Shown in pieces: positions 56,711 to 64,000 of a DNA stretch of 64,000 nt (positions are counted from its first letter, which is position 1; the number at the start of each line of letters is the position of its first letter). The notes beneath the pieces are model-generated. The model saw only the letters and a program-made list of their open reading frames with translations, made no database searches and was not told the origin of the DNA. A program made the translations under genes and the position numbers. Source of the stretch: Devosia sp. Root635 (GTDB taxonomy: Bacteria; Pseudomonadota; Alphaproteobacteria; Rhizobiales; Devosiaceae); contig NZ_LMGZ01000005.1 of the NCBI RefSeq assembly GCF_001427605.1, positions 48,964 to 112,963 of the forward strand, read 5' to 3'.

Positions 56711-58998
56711 GTATGAGGGCGAAAAGGGGGATGTCGCCGCGCCGCCTGGCCTGGGCCAGCGCGTTGCTGGCGCTTGGCGTCAGCTCCGGCGCTTTCGCCC
56801 AGGGCATCGTGCCGCGAAACTTCTTCAATGCCCCGGTCGACGCCTCGGCACCCGCCGCGGTGGAAGCCAATATGCTGACTTTCGACAGCAATGCCAACAT
56901 CATCACCGCCAATGGCGACGTGGTGCTGAGCCAGGGTGGCTATACGCTGACCGGGGACAACCTGGTCTATGACCGGAACAGCAAGGCGCTCAAATTCGTC
57001 GGCCATGTCAGCGTGACCGATCCGGCCGGGAATGTCGCGGAGATGGCCGATCTCGATGTTACCGGCGGCATGAAGCAGGCCTTCATGAATTCGCTGACCA
57101 TCACCACCTATGACGGGGCGCGGATCACGGCGGACAGCGTCGACTATGACACGGCCCTGCGCACGCTGATGGAAGACGCGACCTACGCGCCCTGCGGCGA
57201 CTGCATCGACCATGCCGGACGGCGGATCGGCTGGTCGGTCAGCGCGTCGCGCATCACCTACAATTCCGAAGACGGCTCGCTTCATCTGGAGCAGCCGACG
57301 CTGGCCCTATTGGGAATTCCGGTGGCGTGGCTGCCCTTCCTGTGGCTGCCCGATACCAGCGAAACCGCGCTCGCCAACATGCGGATGCCCAGCTACGACT
57401 ATGGCGAATTGACCGGGCACAAGCTGGAAGTGCCCTACTACGCCTATTCGAGCCGCTGGACCGATATCATCCTGACGCCGACGGTGATGAGCCGGCAGGG
57501 CTTCCTGATGGGCGCCGAATGGATCCAGCGGTTCGATGCCGGCTCGTTCCAGATCAAGGCATCGGGGCTCTACCAGTTGGATCGGGCGGCCTATGCCGGC
57601 ACGGTGGGCGACCTCGACTGGCGCGGCGCCATCCAGACCTCGGGCGAGTTCAGGCCGGTGCGGGACTGGACGGTCGGCTGGAGCTATACCGCCTTTACCG
57701 ACGCGGCCTATCTCACCGATTACCGGCTCACGCTGGGCAAATCGACGGTCAACCAAGTCTATGCGACGCATCTGACCAACGACACGTTCATCGATGCGCG
57801 CGTGCAGCAATTCAATCAGCTCGGCAACGTGACCGCGGCGGCGCAGGACCAGCAGGGCAAGACCCTGCCGGTGGTGCGCTTCGAGCATATCGAGGATCTG
57901 GGACCCGGCAATGGCCGGATCGAGATCAGCGGGCGGCTGCTGGGCGTGCAGCGGGGCGCCGATGCCGGCGCTGCACCCCGGGTGTGGGGCTATGAAGGCT
58001 ACAAGCAGCATCTGAGCCTCACGGCAGGCTGGCAGACGCAATGGATCGGCGCTGGCGGGTTCGTGGCGACGCCCTATCTGGGCGGGCGGGCGGACCTGGC
58101 CTATTACGACGGCACCAGCGCCCTGCTGCCCGGCGCGACGACCCTGTGGAGCGCCACGCCGATCGCGGCCATGGATGTGCGTTTTCCGCTGGCGGCCAGC
58201 GATGGCTCGACGGTGCATCTGATCGAGCCGATCGCGCAGGTGGTGTATCGCGGCTCGAACACGACCAGTGTCGGCATCACCAATGACGATGCGCAGAGCT
58301 TTGTCTTCGATGACACGAATTTGTTCAGCTACAACCGCTTTTCGGGCAGCGACCGGCAGGAAACCGGGCTGCGCGCCACGGTTGGCGGGCGCTACCAGGC
58401 CAATTTCGCCGACGGCGGCTATATCGAGGTGATTGCCGGGCAATCGTTCCAGCTGGCGGGCGCCAATGCCTTTGCCACGCCGGGCCAGGCGCAGACGGCA
58501 GTAGGATCGGGCATGGACATGGCGGCATCCTATGCGGTGCTGGGGGCCTATGGCTCGTTCACGCCGGGGCTGAAATTCGGCGGCAAGCTGCAGGTGGATA
58601 CGGGCGCGATGCAGGTGGCGCGCGCCGGGCTGGGCGCCAGCTACAGCCATGACGACGGCTGGGGCGCGACGTTCGACTATACCTATCGCGCCGCCAATCC
58701 GGGCCAGGGCATGCTGGTGCCGCAGCACGAAATCGGCGGGGAGCTTACGGTTCCGCTGGCGGAATACTGGTCGATCAAGGCCAGCAGCTATTGGGACCTC
58801 ACGGCCAATACCTGGCTGCAGGTGGGCGGCGGCGTGGTCTATGACGACGGGTACCTGGTGATCGGGGCCAATGCCACGCGCACCGGCCCGACCCATACCT
58901 CACCCGATGACACGCGGCTGACGGCGACCTTCCGCCTGAAGGCGCCGGCCGGGCTCGATGTCGGCTACCAAGGCGGCATCCCGCTGCCGGACTTCTAG
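56707..58998 (+). CDS. lptD: LPS-assembly outer membrane protein LptD
   Basis: 763 residues from GTG 56707 (an ATG at 56713 is an alternative). Signal peptide to about FAQG. Residues 50-230 form the periplasmic OstA beta-jellyroll: DSNANIITANGDVVLSQGGYTL and YAPCGDCIDHAGRRIGWSV with a Cys pair. The remainder is the large beta-barrel (many alternating hydrophobic stretches) ending GLDVGYQGGIPLPDF with a C-terminal Phe. LptD inserts LPS in the outer leaflet with LptE. The gene fits between lptG and surA as in other proteobacteria. Confidence 0.93.
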   Translation: MSMRAKRGMSPRRLAWASALLALGVSSGAFAQGIVPRNFFNAPVDASAPAAVEANMLTFDSNANIITANGDVVLSQGGYTLTGDNLVYDRNSKALKFVGHVSVTDPAGNVAEMADLDVTGGMKQAFMNSLTITTYDGARITADSVDYDTALRTLMEDATYAPCGDCIDHAGRRIGWSVSASRITYNSEDGSLHLEQPTLALLGIPVAWLPFLWLPDTSETALANMRMPSYDYGELTGHKLEVPYYAYSSRWTDIILTPTVMSRQGFLMGAEWIQRFDAGSFQIKASGLYQLDRAAYAGTVGDLDWRGAIQTSGEFRPVRDWTVGWSYTAFTDAAYLTDYRLTLGKSTVNQVYATHLTNDTFIDARVQQFNQLGNVTAAAQDQQGKTLPVVRFEHIEDLGPGNGRIEISGRLLGVQRGADAGAAPRVWGYEGYKQHLSLTAGWQTQWIGAGGFVATPYLGGRADLAYYDGTSALLPGATTLWSATPIAAMDVRFPLAASDGSTVHLIEPIAQVVYRGSNTTSVGITNDDAQSFVFDDTNLFSYNRFSGSDRQETGLRATVGGRYQANFADGGYIEVIAGQSFQLAGANAFATPGQAQTAVGSGMDMAASYAVLGAYGSFTPGLKFGGKLQVDTGAMQVARAGLGASYSHDDGWGATFDYTYRAANPGQGMLVPQHEIGGELTVPLAEYWSIKASSYWDLTANTWLQVGGGVVYDDGYLVIGANATRTGPTHTSPDDTRLTATFRLKAPAGLDVGYQGGIPLPDF

Positions 58999-59089
58999 GC
59001 GCCAACCGATTTTGGCCTCAATCATCGGGCAATTGACAGCGCGCCATTCCCGCCGCATTGAGGGCGGGTGGATTGACGCGAGGCGGATA

Positions 59090-59995
59090 ATGACGATGGC
59101 CAAGACTGTTTGGGGGCGTGCTGCCGGCGCCGTGATCATGGGCGTGGTCCTGAGCGTGGCCGCGGCGCTGCCGACGATGGCGCAGAGTGTACGCGTCACC
59201 GTCAACGGCACGCCAATCACCGACCTGCAGGTGGCCGCGCGGGTAAAGCTGTTCGCGCTGGAAGGCAACGGCACCGGCACAAGAGGCGCCACCGAACAGT
59301 TGATCAACGAGGCCCTGCAGATCGAGGAAGCCAAGCGGCTCGGCGTGACGGTCTCCAATGCGCAGATCGACGAGGCGCTGCTGCAAATCTCGCGCAACAT
59401 GAATGTCAGCCAGGACAAGCTGGTGGGCATGCTGCAGCAGGGCGGTGTCAGCATCGAGACACTCAAGGACCGGCTGCGCGCCGCCATCGCCTGGAACGCG
59501 GTGACCGAGCAGGCCATCATGCCGCAGGTGCAAATCTCCGACCTGGCCCTGGACCAGCAGGCCGAGAGCCAGATGCAGGCCTTCCAGAACTTCGACTATA
59601 TCCTCAAGGAAATCATCTTCGTGGGCGCGGGCTCGAGCGGACGCTCGGGCCAGGCCAACAATTACCGGTCCAAGTTTGCCGGCTGCGATACCGCCGTCGA
59701 CCTGTCGCTCGCCTATACCGATGCGGCGGTGATCGATGTGGGCCGGCGCCATGCCACGCAATTGCCGGAAGCCATCGCCAAGGAACTGGCGGGGCTCAAT
59801 GTGGGCGGCATCACCAAGCCGCGCGTGGTTGAATCGGGCGTGTCCATGCTCGCCGTGTGCGAGAAGACGCAGGCCGAGGACCTGACCTTCGTCAAGGGTG
59901 ACCTGCGGGCCGCACAAGGCAATGAGGCGCTCGAAGGCGAGGTCCAGAACTATCTGGCAAACCTGCGCGCCCGCGCCAAGATCGTCTTCAACTAA
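59090..59995 (+). CDS. surA: SurA-like periplasmic chaperone/peptidylprolyl isomerase
   Basis: 301 residues from ATG 59090 (an ATG two codons later is possible). Signal peptide ending ALPTMAQ. SurA N-domain: VNGTPITDLQVAARVKLFAL and TEQLINEALQIEEAKRLGV. The second half (YILKEIIFVG ... FAGCDTAVDL ... VGRRHATQLPEAIAKELAGLNVGGITKPRVVESGVSMLAV, in part) is a single parvulin-like domain with some conserved positions changed, so catalytic activity is uncertain. It escorts outer-membrane proteins such as LptD, whose gene precedes it. Confidence 0.88.
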   Translation: MTMAKTVWGRAAGAVIMGVVLSVAAALPTMAQSVRVTVNGTPITDLQVAARVKLFALEGNGTGTRGATEQLINEALQIEEAKRLGVTVSNAQIDEALLQISRNMNVSQDKLVGMLQQGGVSIETLKDRLRAAIAWNAVTEQAIMPQVQISDLALDQQAESQMQAFQNFDYILKEIIFVGAGSSGRSGQANNYRSKFAGCDTAVDLSLAYTDAAVIDVGRRHATQLPEAIAKELAGLNVGGITKPRVVESGVSMLAVCEKTQAEDLTFVKGDLRAAQGNEALEGEVQNYLANLRARAKIVFN

Positions 59996-59998
59996 GCC

Positions 59999-60024
59999 TT
60001 CGGGCCTGCCGAGGCGGGCCCGAA
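59999..60024 (+). terminator. Hairpin between surA and pdxA
   Basis: Arms TTCGGGCCTGCC and its near-complement ending GGGCCCGAA form a stem of about 11 bp with one G-U pair, followed by AAATCTTCTT. It may reduce read-through from surA to pdxA. Confidence 0.6.
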
Positions 60025-60046
60025 ATCTTCTTGCCTGGGGGCCGAG

Positions 60047-61045
60047 ATGGACAAGCCGCTGGCCATCAGCATGGGCGAACCCGCGGGGGTCGGCCCCGAC
60101 ATCATCCTGGCGCTCCATGCCCGGCGGGCCGAACTGGACCTGCCGCCCATCTGCGTCTTCGGGCATCCTGAATTTCTGAGGCAACGCGCCGAGCGGCTGG
60201 GCCTGGCGATCGACATTGCCGTGGCCGGCCCGGATGGCGCCAATGACGCTTTCGGCTCGGCGCTGCCGGTGGTGGCGGTAGACGGGCTGATGCCCGATCA
60301 TCCGGGACAAATCTCGCCGGTCTCGGGGGGGGCGGTGATCCGTTCCATCGAAGCGGCGGTGGAGGCGACGCTGGCCGGCGCCTGTCGCGGGCTGGTGACG
60401 GCGCCTATCCACAAGGGCGCGCTCTACCATGCCGGGTTCAGGCATCCCGGCCATACCGAATTCCTCGCCGAATTGTGCGCCAATGGCGGCAAGCCGCATC
60501 TGCCGGTGATGATGCTGGCGCATGGCGGGCTGCGCGCCGTACCGGTGACCATCCATGTGCCGATCAGGGATGTGCCCGAGCTGCTGACCAAGGCGCTGAT
60601 CGTCGAGACGGTACGCGTGGTAGCGCATGACCTCAGGCACCGCTTCGGCATCGCCAACCCGCAGATCGGGATGGCCGGGCTCAATCCGCATGCGGGAGAA
60701 GGCGGCGCCATCGGGCGTGAGGAACTGGAAATCGTCGGGCCGGCGGTGGCGCAACTGCAATTCGAGGGGATCGGGGTGGAAGGCCCCCTGCCCGCCGATA
60801 CGCTGTTCTACCCGACCCATTGGGCGCGCTATGACGCCGTGGTGGCGATGTATCACGACCAGGCGCTGATCCCGATCAAGACGGTGGCGTTCGAGGAGGC
60901 CGTCAACGTGACGCTGGGCCTGCCCATCGTGCGGACCTCGCCGGACCATGGCACGGCCCTCGACCTGGCCGGCACGGGCCGCGCCTCGCCCGCCAGCTTC
61001 CTCGCGGCCATCAGAGTGGCCGATGCGATGACGGCGGCGCGATGA
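60047..61045 (+). CDS. pdxA: 4-hydroxythreonine-4-phosphate dehydrogenase
   Basis: 332 residues, normal length. Start [19 protein letters not shown] is characteristic; metal-binding His in [39 protein letters not shown], and the C-terminal [10 protein letters not shown] and [16 protein letters not shown]. It performs the NAD-dependent oxidation in vitamin B6 synthesis. Its stop overlaps the ATG of rsmA by four bases, the usual pairing. Confidence 0.97.
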   Translation: MDKPLAISMGEPAGVGPDIILALHARRAELDLPPICVFGHPEFLRQRAERLGLAIDIAVAGPDGANDAFGSALPVVAVDGLMPDHPGQISPVSGGAVIRSIEAAVEATLAGACRGLVTAPIHKGALYHAGFRHPGHTEFLAELCANGGKPHLPVMMLAHGGLRAVPVTIHVPIRDVPELLTKALIVETVRVVAHDLRHRFGIANPQIGMAGLNPHAGEGGAIGREELEIVGPAVAQLQFEGIGVEGPLPADTLFYPTHWARYDAVVAMYHDQALIPIKTVAFEEAVNVTLGLPIVRTSPDHGTALDLAGTGRASPASFLAAIRVADAMTAAR

Positions 61046-61884
61046 GCCAGATCGACAAGCTGCCGCCTTTGCGCGAGGTGATCGCGGAGCATGGCCTGCG
61101 CGCCAAAAAGGAGCTGGGGCAGAATTTCCTGCTCGACCTGAACCTGACGGCGCGTATTGCCCGCGTGGCGGGCTCGCTGGAGGGTGTGCGCGTCATCGAG
61201 GTGGGTCCGGGACCGGGCGGGCTGACGCGGGCCCTGCTGGCGGAAGGCGCGCGCGAGGTGATCGCCATCGAGCGCGACGCGCGGGCGCTGCCGGCGCTGG
61301 CGCAGATCGCCGCGGCCTATCCGGGGCGGCTGACCGTGATCAGCGGCGATGCCATGGAGATGGACTATCGGCTGCTGGCGGACGGGCCGACGCGGATCAT
61401 CGCCAACCTGCCCTATAATATCGCGACACCGCTGCTCACGGGCTGGCTGACGCTGGACCCGTGGCCGAGTTTTTTTGAGAGCCTGACGCTGATGTTCCAG
61501 CGGGAAGTGGCCGAGCGGATTTGTGCCAGGCCGGGGGAAGACCCCTATGGGCGGCTCGGCGTGCTGGCGGGGTGGCGGACGGAGGCGCGGATTGCCTTCA
61601 ATGTGGGCCGCCAGGCCTTCGTGCCGCCGCCGAACGTGACCTCGGCGGTGGTGCATCTGGTGCCCAAGGCGGTGGGCGACGACGTGACGGTGAAGAACCT
61701 GGAGCACATTACCCGTGCGGCCTTCGGGCAGCGGCGCAAGATGGTACGGCAGAGCCTCAAGGCGGCGGGTGTACCGGTGGAGGGGTTGTTGGCGGCGGGC
61801 GGGCTCAGGGGGGATGAGCGGGCCGAGGAATTGCCGGTGGAGGCGTTCCTGGCCATGGCGCGGGCGCTGCCGGGATTGCGGTAA
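61042..61884 (+). CDS. rsmA: 16S rRNA dimethyladenosine transferase
   Basis: 280 residues. AdoMet-binding [16 protein letters not shown] near residue 52 and the catalytic [11 protein letters not shown] near 112, with [20 protein letters not shown] at the start and [12 protein letters not shown] near the end. It dimethylates two adjacent adenines in the 3' end of 16S rRNA, an assembly checkpoint. Last gene of the lptF-rsmA cluster; the mazF-like gene is convergent 19 bases beyond. Confidence 0.97.
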   Translation: MSQIDKLPPLREVIAEHGLRAKKELGQNFLLDLNLTARIARVAGSLEGVRVIEVGPGPGGLTRALLAEGAREVIAIERDARALPALAQIAAAYPGRLTVISGDAMEMDYRLLADGPTRIIANLPYNIATPLLTGWLTLDPWPSFFESLTLMFQREVAERICARPGEDPYGRLGVLAGWRTEARIAFNVGRQAFVPPPNVTSAVVHLVPKAVGDDVTVKNLEHITRAAFGQRRKMVRQSLKAAGVPVEGLLAAGGLRGDERAEELPVEAFLAMARALPGLR

Positions 61885-61903
61885 CCCCCGCTTCCATCCC
61901 AGC

Positions 61904-62236
61904 CTATTGCGCTATCGTGGCAATCTTCGCCAAGACATCTTCCATGATGAAGTCCGGAACCATGTCGCCCGAGGGCTTGCCCTTGCGTGCTATCATGTCC
62001 AATGCACTCAACTGGTCCACCTGGATAACGCCGGTTACGCCAGTACCGGCACCAGAGAGGTTCACGGCAAAGCCCCTCATGCGGCTATAATTCCCGATAG
62101 TGGTTATCGGGCAGACCAGAGGGACACCGCCCTTGTTAAAGGCCCGAGGCGACACGATCAGCACATAGTGCGGACCCTGCTGCTCGCGGCCGGCGGCCGG
62201 TGACAAATCGCAATGCCATATCTCCCCTCGTTCCAT
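61904..62236 (-). CDS. mazF: MazF/PemK-family mRNA interferase toxin
   Basis: 110 residues. Typical start MERGEIWHCDLSPAAGREQQGPHYVLIVSP (in part), with core VPLVCPITT and GVIQVDQLSALD. Conserved Arg/Thr residues of the active surface fit PemK/MazF ribonucleases. It starts two bases after the antitoxin stop. The toxin would cleave mRNA at short sequence motifs. Transcribed toward rsmA. Confidence 0.9.
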   Translation of the reverse strand: MERGEIWHCDLSPAAGREQQGPHYVLIVSPRAFNKGGVPLVCPITTIGNYSRMRGFAVNLSGAGTGVTGVIQVDQLSALDMIARKGKPSGDMVPDFIMEDVLAKIATIAQ

Positions 62237-62238
62237 TC

Positions 62239-62538
62239 CTACAGGAGTTCCCGGCCAACGGGGGGAGCGTCAAGCCAGGCGCGTTCTTCCTCACTAAGGG
62301 GGGCGTCGAAATCGCAATGAGCCAGCAGTTCCTCAAGCGTGTATTTCGGGCGCCGCACTGCTGGTTCCAAAACGAGCTTTTGGTCTTCGACCTTGACTGT
62401 CAATTCCTGGCCTTCATGCAGATGCAACGTGTCACGCGCCGCTGCAGGCACGGTCATAACCAGCGATCCGCCCGACTTCTTGAGCCGCGTATGGCTCAAA
62501 ATGCCTGGAGATAGCGCCGCACGTATGGTTTTCGCCAT
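62239..62538 (-). CDS. mazE: MazE/PemI-type antitoxin, AbrB-fold
   Basis: 99 residues from ATG 62538 (TTAGGA ten bases before; an in-frame TTG at 62547 is less likely). AbrB/SpoVT DNA-binding half: RLKKSGGSLVMTVPAAARDTLHL and GQELTVKVEDQKLVLEP. The C-terminal part (ELLAHCDFDAPLSEEERAWLDAP, in part) is acidic and should wrap the toxin. Pair with mazF immediately downstream. Confidence 0.9.
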   Translation of the reverse strand: MAKTIRAALSPGILSHTRLKKSGGSLVMTVPAAARDTLHLHEGQELTVKVEDQKLVLEPAVRRPKYTLEELLAHCDFDAPLSEEERAWLDAPPVGRELL

Positions 62539-62554
62539 GACATTCAATCCTAAA

Positions 62555-62576
62555 ATGTTGAACTATTATGTAACAT
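62555..62576. promoter_or_regulatory. Candidate autoregulatory site of the MazEF module
   Basis: ATGTT (62555-62559) and AACAT (62572-62576) flank an AT-rich 12-base centre that can hold the leftward -10. Located 17 bases upstream of the antitoxin start. Weak evidence from symmetry and position only. Confidence 0.35.
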
Positions 62577-62631
62577 CGCATTGTCAGGGCGACAAGGCCA
62601 CAGCTCAGCAGCGTGCTGAAACCTGGGCCGA

Positions 62632-63864
62632 CTACACCCCCGCTGGCGGCTCCGGCGGATGTTCCGGCACCGGCAGCGCCGGCACGAAGACGAGTCTGAT
62701 GGCCACGAGGAGCGCCAGCAGGGCCGCGCCGCCGCTGACCAGCATGACGCCGGGCCAGGCCCAGGCGGTCCAGGCGTAGCCGCCCAGCGTGCCGAGGATC
62801 GAGGCGCCGAGATAGTAGGAGACAAGATAGATGGCCGAGGCTTGCGCCTTGCCGATGCGGGCGCGGCGGGTGACCCAGGCGCTGGCTATGCCGTGGGCGG
62901 CGAAAAAGCCCATGGTGGCAATGGCGAGGCCCAGAATGACGATGATGGTACTGTCGACCATGGTGACGGCCATGCCGGCGCCCATGAGCGCCACCAGCGC
63001 CCAGAACACCTTTCGCCGGCCCAACCGTTGCGAGAGGGAACCGGCCCAGGTGGAGCTGACGCTGCCCAAGAGGTAAACGAGAAAGATGGTGGCGATAGCC
63101 GAGTGGCTGAGCAGGAAGGGCGGCAAAGCCAGGCGGAAGCCGGCATAGTTGTAGAGCGTCACGAAGCCGCCCATGAGCAGGAAGGCGCTGGCGAAAAGCC
63201 AGGGGAGAGCGGCATCGTCGAAGCTGGCGCGGCAGCGCTGCCAGAGGGTGGCAAGGCCGATGGGGTCGCGGGCGAAGTGGCGCGGCCTGGGCAGCAGGAT
63301 GGCGACGGCGATGGCGGCGAGAAGGATCAGCCCGGCCAGGATGCCGGTGCCGAGGCGCCAGCCGAGGACATCGGACAGGACGCCGGAAATGACGCGCCCG
63401 GCCATGCCGCCAATGGCGGTGCCACCGATATAGAGGCCCATGGAATAGCCCAGGGCCTCCGGAGCCATTTCCTCGGAGAGGTAGACCATGGCCACGGCGG
63501 GAATGCCCGCCAGGGTCAGCCCCATCAGGGTACGCAGGGTGATGAGCTGCCACCAGACCTGGGTGAAGGGCAGCAGCATGCCGAGAATGGCGGTGATGAG
63601 CAGCGCGCCGACGATCAGGCGATGGCGGCCGAGGCGGTCGGCCAGCAGGCTGGCGGGGATGAGGGCCACGGCCATGGTGGCGGTGGTGGCCGAGAGGGCC
63701 AGCGAGGCGGTGCCGGCGTCGCGCACCCAATATTGCGCGAACATGGGCAGCAGGGGCTGCACCGAATAGAGCGAGGCGAAGACGGAAAAGGCGCAGAGGA
63801 AGAAGGCGATATTGGCGCGGAGGAATTCGGGCGTGCCGCGACGGATGGCGGGCGGGGTGGTCAT
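62632..63864 (-). CDS. MFS transporter (YnfM/DHA1-like)
   Basis: 410 residues from ATG 63864; an in-frame ATG nine bases earlier is possible. Twelve membrane segments. Motif A-like LADRLGRHRLIVGALL and later LSQRLGRRKVFWALV (second half repeat) are visible, and IPAVAMVYLSEEMAPEALGYSMGLYIGG (in part) matches the YnfM group. Likely exports drugs or metabolites; substrate unknown. It runs away from the window edge toward mazE, with no linked gene visible. Confidence 0.88.
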   Translation of the reverse strand: MTTPPAIRRGTPEFLRANIAFFLCAFSVFASLYSVQPLLPMFAQYWVRDAGTASLALSATTATMAVALIPASLLADRLGRHRLIVGALLITAILGMLLPFTQVWWQLITLRTLMGLTLAGIPAVAMVYLSEEMAPEALGYSMGLYIGGTAIGGMAGRVISGVLSDVLGWRLGTGILAGLILLAAIAVAILLPRPRHFARDPIGLATLWQRCRASFDDAALPWLFASAFLLMGGFVTLYNYAGFRLALPPFLLSHSAIATIFLVYLLGSVSSTWAGSLSQRLGRRKVFWALVALMGAGMAVTMVDSTIIVILGLAIATMGFFAAHGIASAWVTRRARIGKAQASAIYLVSYYLGASILGTLGGYAWTAWAWPGVMLVSGGAALLALLVAIRLVFVPALPVPEHPPEPPAGV

Positions 63865-63940
63865 GGATGGCATCTTTTCACGAACATCACCAGCTCCACC
63901 ACGCGTCACCCTCGGGCTTGTATCGACGAAATCTGATTAA

Positions 63941-63984
63941 GATGTCCCGGGAGGCGGTCGCATCCGCGCTCCCGGGCAGACATC
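63941..63984. repeat. Imperfect inverted repeat near right edge
   Basis: Arms GATGTCCCGGGAG and CTCCCGGGCAGACATC pair with a three-base bulge, around a 15-base loop. Position upstream of the MFS gene; the neighbouring gene to the right is not in the window, so its role cannot be judged. Confidence 0.5.
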
Positions 63985-64000
63985 GACCGTCCTCGGGCAG

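Overview
This is a GC-rich (roughly 65 %) alphaproteobacterial chromosomal segment. The gene order pepA / lptF-lptG-lptD-surA-pdxA-rsmA, RpiR- and Dpp-type salvage operons, Tat-exported binding proteins, an iron-box of the RirA type and several families of GC-rich intergenic hairpins together suggest a free-living member of the Hyphomicrobiales, possibly Devosia or a close relative. That assignment is inference from gene content and style; no marker gene was compared.

Layout. 1-6.1 kb: an AHSA1-type protein next to a divergent small XRE-type regulator, then a Tat-exported binding protein / two permeases / ATPase / glycerophosphodiesterase operon (organophosphate import is the likely theme). 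6.4-8.9 kb: an inositol-monophosphatase-family gene and a Na/phosphate symporter-family gene, convergent to it. 9.3-16.5 kb: operon of a Dpp-type ABC transporter, a cytoplasmic serine beta-lactamase-fold hydrolase and AnmK. 16.8-25.1 kb (minus): a single long operon murQ - GNAT - nagZ - chitooligosaccharide-type binding protein - two permeases - two ATPases - GNAT. 25.4 kb: divergent RpiR/MurR-like regulator. 26.5-32.3 kb: sugar ABC transporter (ATPase first), nanE and a BadF-type amino-sugar kinase. 32.5 kb: tRNA-Ser(GCU). 32.7-39.4 kb: assorted single genes (DUF2147, GST, TauE, molybdopterin oxidoreductase, membrane protein). 39.8-43.8 kb: Gdx guanidinium exporter under a guanidine-II riboswitch, an EmrB-type pump with a divergent MarR regulator, and a SET-type MFS. 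43.8-50 kb: glycosyltransferase, DEAD-box helicase, ndk, ABC-F. 50-52.4 kb: DUF4344, a siderophore-binding protein with an iron box, holC. 52.6-61.9 kb: pepA and the LPS/outer-membrane operon through pdxA and rsmA. 62-64 kb: a MazEF module and an MFS transporter.

The main system is the 9.3-32.3 kb block. It encodes a nearly complete route for taking up and dismantling cell-wall (or chitin-like) amino sugars without AmpG or a PTS: an ABC importer whose binding protein resembles the Vibrio chitobiose-binding protein, NagZ to split the disaccharide, AnmK to open and phosphorylate anhydro-MurNAc, MurQ to remove the lactyl ether, a BadF-type kinase for GlcNAc/MurNAc and NanE for ManNAc-6-P, all converging on GlcNAc-6-P. 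A pair of near-identical 13-bp palindromes spaced exactly 32 bp apart occurs at both the murQ/rpiR divergent promoter and the sugar-ABC promoter, so one RpiR regulator probably controls both operons. No nagA or nagB is present in the window.

No CRISPR array, prophage, insertion sequence or rRNA was seen. Many gaps hold dispersed hairpin repeats (at least four families), which probably serve as terminators or transcript-end structures.
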